Part shown: piece after piece, positions 7,780 to 12,754 of the stretch | How the letters are laid out: the number at the start of each line of letters is the position of its first letter | Numbering within the stretch: the stretch's first letter is position 1 | Origin: Roseiflexaceae bacterium | Lineage (GTDB): Bacteria; Chloroflexota; Chloroflexia; Chloroflexales; Roseiflexaceae | DNA: 12,754 nucleotides | Direction of reading: 5' to 3' | Assembly (NCBI GenBank): GCA_947462525.1 | Contig: CANHPK010000015.1 | Coordinates: forward strand, 1-12,754 | Program-made: the position numbers and the translations under genes | Notes under the pieces: generated by a model | What the model saw: the letters and a program-made list of their open reading frames with translations, nothing else | What the model was told of the DNA's origin: nothing | Database searches by the model: none

Positions 7780-8697
7780 CTATGCACCGACAATCATGAT
7801 GACCGCGACACAAAAGAGAATTTGGACGACGACCGATGCTCCTTGCAGCATACGTGCAACGAGTTTTTCGTACCGAAAGAACACTAACGCACCGAACATA
7901 TTCACCAGCGTCACGCCGAATGCAGCGAGCGGCAAGAAAAACACTTGGTGACGGGCACGGAGCTCAGATACGCCACCGACTGCGTCAAAACGCATTTCGA
8001 CTTCCGCGGGCAACACGGGGTAATACCACGCGAGCAATCCAACCGCAATAATGTTGACGACGAGTGCAAGCACCAACAGATAAATACTGCTTACATCGTA
8101 CCAGAATGGCGTGTTGAACCATGGTCCATGGATGACTTCGATAGAGTGCTGCTTGGTAGCGCCCAAATGGCGACGTTGTTCGAGTTCTTGAACGAACTGT
8201 TCGATTTCTTCGGGAGAAATGGCATAAGTCCCGTGGTGTGTCACGATAAAAATACACCGGCTCGGCGGGATGGTGCTGCGCACCATGACCGCAGCCGAGT
8301 CATTCGAAACACCGGTCCCCCAATAACAACCAATCCCCTGAATAATCGGCACGGGGAGGCCATCGACACGCACACCGAAATCCAGCCGCAAGATATCTTC
8401 GAGTGGAACCATTTCTTGGTTCCCAAGTGAGCCGATATACACGACGTTACGGTCGAGGCCGTACCACAGCGTGACTACACGCAAAAATCGCATCCACGAC
8501 GTGCCTGCGAGAAAGAGCATCAGCAGGAACCCGAGGAAGCGAAGAAAGAAATCCAGGTCGATAGACCAGTTTCCTGGTGCACCACTAAACCGTTGCGCGC
8601 ACAACCACCCAAAAAACAGACTCCCGCCACTGAAGACCAACGCAAGAGCGAGAGCCAACCAACGTCCCGCTGAGGGGAACGGCTTCCATCTACGCAT
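7780..8697 (-). CDS. Membrane protein with PH-like domain and DUF1648-like C-terminus
   Basis: The product is 305 residues from the chosen ATG. Two membrane helices (about 13-34 and 50-72) are followed by a soluble part (about 75-175) with the look of a bacterial PH-like domain (L-W-Y-G-L-D-R-N-V-V-Y and I-P-L/V-E-D-I type strands, then ISPEEIEQFVQELEQ as the closing helix). Three more helices follow. Between the third and fourth is the stretch Y-Y-P-V-L-P-A-E-V-E-M-R-F-D-A-V-G-G-V, which fits the 'lP..i..HfdasG.vd' signature of DUF1648, although the usual His is Arg here. DUF1648 occurs in SdpI-type immunity/signalling proteins. The start at 8697 is chosen because AAGGAG lies 6 nt before it; an in-frame GTG at 8715 would place the SD inside the coding region. 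The gene is followed after 41 nt by the membrane/HTH gene. The exact function is unknown. Confidence 0.78.
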   Translation of the reverse strand: MRRWKPFPSAGRWLALALALVFSGGSLFFGWLCAQRFSGAPGNWSIDLDFFLRFLGFLLMLFLAGTSWMRFLRVVTLWYGLDRNVVYIGSLGNQEMVPLEDILRLDFGVRVDGLPVPIIQGIGCYWGTGVSNDSAAVMVRSTIPPSRCIFIVTHHGTYAISPEEIEQFVQELEQRRHLGATKQHSIEVIHGPWFNTPFWYDVSSIYLLVLALVVNIIAVGLLAWYYPVLPAEVEMRFDAVGGVSELRARHQVFFLPLAAFGVTLVNMFGALVFFRYEKLVARMLQGASVVVQILFCVAVIMIVGA

Positions 8698-8703
8698 TGC
8701 ATG

Positions 8704-8709
8704 CTCCTT
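8704..8709 (-). promoter_or_regulatory. Ribosome binding site fixing the start of the PH/DUF1648 gene
   Basis: AAGGAG on the minus strand, 6 nt before the ATG at 8697. It decides against the in-frame GTG at 8715, which lies upstream of this SD and has none of its own. Confidence 0.7.
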
Positions 8710-8720
8710 CAGCACAAGAT

Positions 8721-8756
8721 ATCAGAGAGGCAACGTCATGACGTTGCCTCTCTGAT
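8721..8756. repeat. Perfect 36-bp palindrome (hairpin) between the foldase and PH/DUF1648 genes
   Basis: The half-site ATCAGAGAGGCAACGTCA (8721-8738) is followed directly by its exact reverse complement (8739-8756). As RNA it folds into a 16-bp stem with a CATG loop. It begins 6 nt after the foldase stop, as a terminator would. But the bases that follow in the direction of transcription (ATCTTGTGCTG) are not a U-tract, and only 23 nt remain to the next start codon. It could be a weak terminator, an mRNA-stabilising or processing hairpin, or an operator. No second copy was seen in the window. Confidence 0.9.
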
Positions 8757-8762
8757 GTGGAA

Positions 8763-10211
8763 CTAGGGCTGCTTCGTGGGGATTGGGGTCATCGTCGGCG
8801 ATGGTGCAGGAACCGTCGCAGTTGCTGCGGGCTCTGGCGTGTCGGTGGGGTACCCACCAAGCGCTGCGGTCGGAGCAATCGGTGCTTCGGTGGTTGGTGC
8901 AGGAACCGTCGTTTCGGTTGGTTGTACCGCATAGGTCACCGGATATTTGCTCACCAAGGATGGCGCCCATTCTTCGAATGCGGCAGTCCGTGCCGTTGCA
9001 AGCTGATCCTCGACGGAAGGGACGTTGATGCTGTCGAGCTTGATGATGTGCCAACCAAACGTCGTCTTGACGAGTTCGGGGCTCACAGCACCCTCGGCCA
9101 GTGCTAAGGTTGCAGCAACGTACTCCGGTGCAAACGTCGTGCCAGCCACAGAGCGACCGGTTTTGTCAAAGGCATCCATTTTGCCGTTTTTTTTGCGGCT
9201 GGTGAAATCCTCTGATTCGCTCGCTGCGGTGGTGGCAAAATCGGCACCGCCTTTGATTTTGGCCAACAGCTCTACTGCTTTGGGTTTTTTGGCCTCAAAC
9301 AACGCTGCAATCTCGGCTTCAGTGGCTTTCTCAGGTACGTCAACCCGCACGAGAATCTGACTGGTCTGGTAGCCAGTTGGCTCGGTGGAGGCAACGAAAC
9401 CATCTTCGGGCACGAGCTTTGCTTTGACTGCTTCGATCAGCACTTGACGACCGTACTGTGATCGCAATGCCTGTTGGAAATCGTCACGCGTCAATTTTGC
9501 GGTGATACCAACGGCCTTCAGGCTTTCCACGTAGTTCTTGTGAATTTGGTCCAAAATAGGGGCAACCAGTGTTCCGGCTTTGGCAACATCAGGAGAAGCC
9601 GTCGGGACACCTTGTGTCGGGCGTCTCGTCATTGTTGGTTGCTTGCCGCCGGGAGTCGCCGTTGGCCCTTCTGGGGTAGCATCCGCAGCCGGTGCTCCGC
9701 CAAATACTTGGCCATAATCACGGATGAACGCCTGATCAGCCATCCCTGGATCGGTCGTGATTTGGAATTGTTCAGCAGCGGCCTTCTCGAGCATGACGCG
9801 ATCGACCCACTGCTGGACAAGCGTGCCATCGGGCTCGCTGGTGACAGACAGCGCGGCTACTTCGGTCTCGAGGAACGGGTTCTGCTGCTGGAATCGTTCA
9901 GCAAACTGTCCACCGAACGCTGCCAACAACACATTTTGTGCGATTTGTGACGCCAAGTTGAGGCGCTTTTCGGTCACATAGCTCGAACGTGTCAACGTCT
10001 GCCCGGCGGCCGTTGCTACGCTCCGAGACGGAACGAATACGCGGTCATACAAAACGCCCGAAACGGTGGCGACGACCGAGATAATGATTGCAGAAAACGT
10101 GGTGATGAGCACTAAACGACGTCGGCGCTCTTCGCGACCGCGTCGGGAATGATCACGATTATGAGCCACACGACGTGCTTGTTCGCGGACTTCGTCCTTC
10201 GACTGCGTCAT
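8763..10211 (-). CDS. Membrane-anchored PpiC/SurA-type peptidyl-prolyl isomerase (foldase)
   Basis: The product is 482 residues. A short, very basic N-terminus (RRGREERRRR) precedes a single membrane helix (about 34-56), so the rest should lie outside the membrane. A SurA-N-like helical region (about 65-260) is broken by a Pro/Thr/Gly linker near 174-200. The PpiC rotamase domain (about 280-398) shows S-Q-I-L-V-R-V, then I-K-G-G-A-D-F-A-T-T-A-A-S-E-S-E-D, then S-P-E-L-V-K-T-T-F-G-W-H-I-I-K-L. The last 50 or so residues are a low-complexity Thr/Pro/Ala tail. By family it assists folding of secreted proteins, like PrsA or SurA. It has no lipobox. The ATG at 10211 has AAGGA 5 nt upstream; a TTG at 10247 would add 12 residues without an SD. 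It follows rpsR across a hairpin. Confidence 0.9.
   Translation of the reverse strand: MTQSKDEVREQARRVAHNRDHSRRGREERRRRLVLITTFSAIIISVVATVSGVLYDRVFVPSRSVATAAGQTLTRSSYVTEKRLNLASQIAQNVLLAAFGGQFAERFQQQNPFLETEVAALSVTSEPDGTLVQQWVDRVMLEKAAAEQFQITTDPGMADQAFIRDYGQVFGGAPAADATPEGPTATPGGKQPTMTRRPTQGVPTASPDVAKAGTLVAPILDQIHKNYVESLKAVGITAKLTRDDFQQALRSQYGRQVLIEAVKAKLVPEDGFVASTEPTGYQTSQILVRVDVPEKATEAEIAALFEAKKPKAVELLAKIKGGADFATTAASESEDFTSRKKNGKMDAFDKTGRSVAGTTFAPEYVAATLALAEGAVSPELVKTTFGWHIIKLDSINVPSVEDQLATARTAAFEEWAPSLVSKYPVTYAVQPTETTVPAPTTEAPIAPTAALGGYPTDTPEPAATATVPAPSPTMTPIPTKQP
8802..8911. repeat. 17-bp direct repeat inside the tail of the foldase gene
   Basis: The 17-mer TGGTGCAGGAACCGTCG occurs at 8802-8818 and again at 8895-8911. 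On the coding strand both copies specify T-V-P-A-P. Identity at the DNA level in a low-complexity tail suggests duplication of a short segment rather than only a shared amino-acid bias. Confidence 0.8.
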
Positions 10212-10246
10212 GCCCGTCCTTTCTGTTGCATCCGATATCAATGACA

Positions 10247-10273
10247 AGTGCGGTGCGTGAAACGCACCGCACT
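10247..10273. terminator. Hairpin between rpsR and the foldase gene, possible weak terminator
   Basis: Arms AGTGCGGTGCGT (10247-10258) and ACGCACCGCACT (10262-10273) form a perfect 12-bp GC-rich stem with a 3-nt loop. It lies about 15 nt after the rpsR stop on the minus strand. The bases after it (TGTCATTGAT) are only partly T-rich, so termination would be incomplete. Read-through may feed the foldase gene, whose start is 36 nt further on. Confidence 0.65.
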
Positions 10274-10288
10274 GTGAATCCGCACACG

Positions 10289-10555
10289 TTAGCTGCGCGT
10301 CGTAGAACCGACAAAGGACATCAATGCCATCTGTCGTGCACGCTTAATGGCAACAGTCAACGACCGCTGATGCTTTGCGCAGGTCCCAGAACGACGTCGT
10401 GGCAAAATCTTGCCGCGCTCTGACACAAAACGCTGCAAACGCTTCAAATCTTTGTAATCGACAGTGCCGATTTGGTCTACACAGAAAATGCAGACTTTGC
10501 GGCGCCCGCCAAACTTACGGCGCTGGGCTGGAGCGCGACGATTATCTTCAGTCAT
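10289..10555 (-). CDS. rpsR: 30S ribosomal protein bS18, zinc-binding form
   Basis: The product is 88 residues and binds 16S rRNA with S6 in the platform of the small subunit. The S18 core is clear: V-D-Y-K-D-L-K-R-L-Q-R-F-V-S-E-R-G-K-I-L-P-R-R followed by R-S-G-T-C and A-K-H-Q-R. C22-x2-C25 near the N-terminus and C59-x2-H62 could form a zinc site. This is the metal-binding ('C+') version seen in many bacteria, in contrast to the Cys-free one. The ATG at 10555 has GGAGAGGTG just upstream. It lies 23 nt after rpsF, surely in the same operon. No ssb lies between them and no rplI follows. Confidence 0.97.
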   Translation of the reverse strand: MTEDNRRAPAQRRKFGGRRKVCIFCVDQIGTVDYKDLKRLQRFVSERGKILPRRRSGTCAKHQRSLTVAIKRARQMALMSFVGSTTRS

Positions 10556-10578
10556 GGTTCACCTCTCCGGTACGCTGA

Positions 10579-10965
10579 TTATGCTTGTGGTGCTTCTGCT
10601 TCGGCTGCTGGGGCTACTGCTGGACGTACTTCGACGTTGGTCAGCATGTAACGCAGGATCGAGTCATTCAACTTCAAGACGCGTTCGAGCTCACGAATCT
10701 GCAACGTTGGCAACGTGCAGTTCACGAGGACGTAGTAGCCTTCATTGAAGACACGGCGGCTTGCTTCACCTTCAGCGTACTCACGCATTGGGTAGGCGAA
10801 CTTGCGACGGCCCCATGGGGCAGTCTGCTGCACGGAGTTCGAAGAACCCCCCACTGCAGCGATGGACTGTGATACACGCTCTACCGTTGCTGCAATTTCT
10901 TCTTCCGAAGAACGCAGGGGCGAGACGATGAACAACAGCTCGTAGTCACGTTTGCGATCGCGCAT
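10579..10965 (-). CDS. rpsF: 30S ribosomal protein bS6
   Basis: The product is 128 residues. The S6 fold is plain: R-D-Y-E-L-L-F-I-V-S-P as strand 1, a helix with EEEIAATVERV, then the signature W-G-R-R-K-F-A-Y-P-M-R-E-Y-A-E-G, Y-Y-V-L-V-N-C, and a last helix with L-E-R-V-L-K-L-N-D-S-I-L-R-Y-M. The C-terminal 20 residues are an Ala/Glu/Pro-rich tail of the kind that varies between species. It pairs with S18 in the ribosome. GAGGAG lies 5 nt before the ATG at 10965. Its own promoter and an 80-nt leader with a hairpin lie upstream, so it is the first gene of the minus-strand cluster. Confidence 0.97.
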   Translation of the reverse strand: MRDRKRDYELLFIVSPLRSSEEEIAATVERVSQSIAAVGGSSNSVQQTAPWGRRKFAYPMREYAEGEASRRVFNEGYYVLVNCTLPTLQIRELERVLKLNDSILRYMLTNVEVRPAVAPAAEAEAPQA

Positions 10966-10996
10966 TGTTACTCCTCTGGAGATGCCCCGCTCAGAG

Positions 10997-11018
10997 CTGC
11001 TTCTTGCGCAAGGAGCAG
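10997..11018 (-). promoter_or_regulatory. Leader hairpin upstream of rpsF, possible S6/S18 autoregulation
   Basis: In the rpsF leader RNA, CTGCT pairs with AGCAG, then after one C-A mismatch C pairs with G and UU with AA around a GCGC loop. Many bacteria control rpsF through an S6:S18-binding leader hairpin with a CCG motif. A hairpin is present here but I cannot show the CCG element in the right loop. Treat it as a candidate only. Confidence 0.3.
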
Positions 11019-11051
11019 ATGGTGGAGCAGAAGAAAGATTCCCAAGTCACA

Positions 11052-11080
11052 AGTATAGCAAAGCTGATGGATATGTGCAA
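11052..11080 (-). promoter_or_regulatory. Sigma-70 promoter of the rpsF-rpsR operon
   Basis: On the minus strand TTGCAC (11075-11080) is followed by 17 bp and then TATACT (11052-11057), which is also preceded by TGC (extended -10). Transcription would begin near 11045, giving a leader of about 80 nt. It is the strongest promoter seen in the window, as expected for a ribosomal operon. Confidence 0.75.
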
Positions 11081-11112
11081 ATCGGACCCAGCGAACACTG
11101 CCCAATACGCTG

Positions 11113-11121
11113 TGCTACACT
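11113..11121 (+). promoter_or_regulatory. Candidate extended -10 promoter of priA
   Basis: TGCTACACT on the plus strand has the TGn extension before TACACT (11116-11121). There is no clear -35 box. A start near 11128 leaves about 30 nt to the GTG at 11157, enough for the AGGA ribosome site, but only about 14 nt to the ATG at 11142. It lies back to back with the rpsF promoter without overlap. Confidence 0.4.
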
Positions 11122-11156
11122 AAATCATTCAACGCATCCCAATGCAGGAACACACT

Positions 11157-12754
11157 GTGTCTCACGATCAGCATCCTCCACAATTTGTCCGGGCTATTTC
11201 GGTGATTTCTCATGGTCATGGTCAGTCTGGCGTAGAACGCCCCTATCGCATTGACGCTCCTCACACGGTGCAAGTCGGTCATATCATCTCTGTGGTCTCA
11301 GGCAATACGGCGTTTTCTGCCGTCGTCGTGGCGGTCATTCCATACACCGAATCACACAAACTCCGCACAGCCGATCCTGCATTTTGTACACCATATGCAC
11401 TCACACCGGTTCAAATGACGCTCATACGGTGGATTGCAAATCATTATGTCACAACCATCGAGCACGTCCTGAGCCTGTATATTTCGCGTACCATGTTTCC
11501 CGCGCCGACCCACACATGGAGCGCAACCGACAACGGTATTACTGCTGATCTCGGTACCCTACGCCCAGACGAACGTGGGGTGCTCTACCAATTACGGCGC
11601 CACGGGACCCACACGACCAAAGAATTGTTGGCGACACTCGCAGTAACCGCCCCAGCCCTGACGAAAATCCTCGATCGGCTCTCGCAACGCGGCTATGTCC
11701 AGCTACAACTCCTATTCGCGAAGATACCGCAACGAAAAACCGCCACACCGATTGCAGTGATGCTTAATCGGACCCAACTTGCGGCAGCAGAGACGTGGAT
11801 TCTCCGTTCCTCAAAGCGTGTCAGCCTCGCTGCACGGTGTAGTGCCACAACCGAATCGCTGATCCCCGTTGCATCACTCGGCGGCTACGCCGCGCTCAAA
11901 GACTTCATTGCAGAGGGCATCCTGGTGGATGCAGAACCACCGTTGCCCCAGCCGAGCCCCCCGGTTGCGCTCACTGTATCGCAACAGGCGGTTGTTACAC
12001 AAATAACCGCGGACATTGCAACACACTCCTACGCACCATTTCTGTTGCACGGGGTTACCGGAAGTGGGAAGACTGAAGTCTACTTTGCGCTCATCGAACA
12101 CTGTATCGCACGCAACCTCCAAACGTTGGTACTGATCCCCGAGATCGCACTCACCACCCAAATCGCAGAACGCTTCGAGCGGCGGTTCCCTGGCAAAATA
12201 AGCGTCATACACGGCGACATCCACCTCGCCGACCGTCACACGGGTTGGACCAATGCTGCCAACGGGCGCACTGCAGTGGTACTGGGGCCGCGATCGGCAC
12301 TCGCCGTGCCAATCCCACGACTCGGGCTGATCATCGTCGACGAAGAACACGATAGCTCGTACAAATCCGATAAATCGCCTCCGATTCATGCACGTGACAC
12401 TGCGTTAGTCTATGCACGATTCGCTGGGATCCCCATTGTCCTCGGGAGTGCGACACCCTCAGTCGAAATGATGTATGCCTGTCAAAACAACGCAGTCACC
12501 TACCTGCGCATGCAAGACCGTGTAGGGTCCAGTGGCACCATGCACCAACGCCCACCGATCCGCATCGTTGATATGCGTGGTGCGGTCTGCGCAGACAGCC
12601 ACGGGTTGATCAGCACCATCCTCCACGAACGCATCACCGCCACGCTCGCAGAGAATGCACAGGTCATGCTGTTGCTTAATCGGCGTGGTGCAAGCGGCAG
12701 TCGCATCTGCCGGAATTGCGGGACCGTGGCACAATGCCCACGCTGCAGTAGCCC
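11157..12754 (+). CDS. priA: Primosomal protein N' (PriA replication-restart helicase), N-terminal part (runs off the window)
   Basis: PriA binds stalled forks and reloads the replicative helicase. 532 codons are present and the C-terminus is cut by the window edge. In order: a 3'-end-binding domain of loose fit (about 10-100, with P-V-Q-M-T-L-I-R-W-I-A-N-H-Y), a winged-helix-like stretch (about 140-185), Walker A G-V-T-G-S-G-K-T-E-V-Y (near 300), L-I-P-E-I-A-L-T-T-Q, I-H-G-D, Walker B D-E-E-H-D-S-S-Y-K, motif III G-S-A-T-P-S, L-L-L-N-R-R-G, and the first zinc cysteines C-x2-C-G-x5-C-x2-C. The helicase core is intact. I chose GTG at 11157 because AGGA lies 7 nt upstream; ATG at 11142 is in frame but has no SD and would add five residues. 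The usual V-P-F-G motif of the N-terminal domain is not visible. It diverges from rpsF. Confidence 0.94.
   Translation, partial: MSHDQHPPQFVRAISVISHGHGQSGVERPYRIDAPHTVQVGHIISVVSGNTAFSAVVVAVIPYTESHKLRTADPAFCTPYALTPVQMTLIRWIANHYVTTIEHVLSLYISRTMFPAPTHTWSATDNGITADLGTLRPDERGVLYQLRRHGTHTTKELLATLAVTAPALTKILDRLSQRGYVQLQLLFAKIPQRKTATPIAVMLNRTQLAAAETWILRSSKRVSLAARCSATTESLIPVASLGGYAALKDFIAEGILVDAEPPLPQPSPPVALTVSQQAVVTQITADIATHSYAPFLLHGVTGSGKTEVYFALIEHCIARNLQTLVLIPEIALTTQIAERFERRFPGKISVIHGDIHLADRHTGWTNAANGRTAVVLGPRSALAVPIPRLGLIIVDEEHDSSYKSDKSPPIHARDTALVYARFAGIPIVLGSATPSVEMMYACQNNAVTYLRMQDRVGSSGTMHQRPPIRIVDMRGAVCADSHGLISTILHERITATLAENAQVMLLLNRRGASGSRICRNCGTVAQCPRCSS

Noticed and set aside
8721..8756. Insertion-sequence end or CRISPR repeat
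   Set aside because: The palindrome is single-copy here, with no transposase, target duplication or spaced repeats around it.
10212..10247. Upstream TTG start for the foldase (12 more residues)
   Set aside because: No SD precedes the TTG, while AAGGA stands 5 nt before the ATG at 10211, and the extension overlaps the first base of the hairpin at 10247.
11874..12389. Minus-strand frame of 171 codons opposite the priA helicase core
   Set aside because: The plus strand holds Walker A, Walker B and motif III of PriA in order. The minus-strand peptide shows no pattern of its own.

Overview
The window looks like ordinary chromosomal DNA from a free-living bacterium of moderate GC. My best guess is a Chloroflexota member, perhaps close to Herpetosiphon. 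This rests on style rather than on a marker gene: a very large two-module FtsX-type permease, a membrane-anchored foldase with a long Thr/Pro/Ala tail, and a multi-pass membrane protein ending in a sigma-region-4-like HTH. No mobile element, phage gene, CRISPR array, tRNA or rRNA was seen.

Layout. At the left edge (1-215, minus strand) is the N-terminal part of a PnuC-type nicotinamide riboside transporter with a clear sigma-70 promoter. Divergent from it runs a plus-strand pair: a 973-residue ABC-type permease (356-3277) and a small cytosolic protein with a possible PsbP/Mog1-like fold (3347-3913). A strong bidirectional terminator (3922-3960) closes this pair. It faces the 3' end of a long minus-strand cluster that reads from right to left: rpsF (S6), rpsR (S18), a membrane-anchored PpiC-type prolyl isomerase, a membrane protein with PH-like and DUF1648-like parts, a membrane/HTH protein, lpd (dihydrolipoyl dehydrogenase) and a 120-residue Cys-rich protein. 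At the right edge priA (from 11157, plus strand) runs divergently from rpsF and leaves the window after the first zinc-binding cysteines.

How the parts fit. rpsF-rpsR is a ribosomal operon with a good promoter and a short leader hairpin; ssb and rplI, often found beside these genes, are absent. The foldase follows after a hairpin. A perfect 36-bp palindrome lies between the foldase and the PH/DUF1648 gene and leaves almost no room for a separate promoter after it. The PH/DUF1648 protein and the membrane/HTH protein are 41 nt apart and could form an envelope-signal-to-transcription pair. lpd and the Cys-rich gene are 15 nt apart with an SD in the gap, and their own extended -10 lies upstream. 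Several candidate promoters carry a TGn extended -10 element.

Nothing here is clearly a new system. The most open items are the membrane/HTH protein with its DUF1648 neighbour, the Cys-rich partner of lpd, and the 36-bp palindrome.
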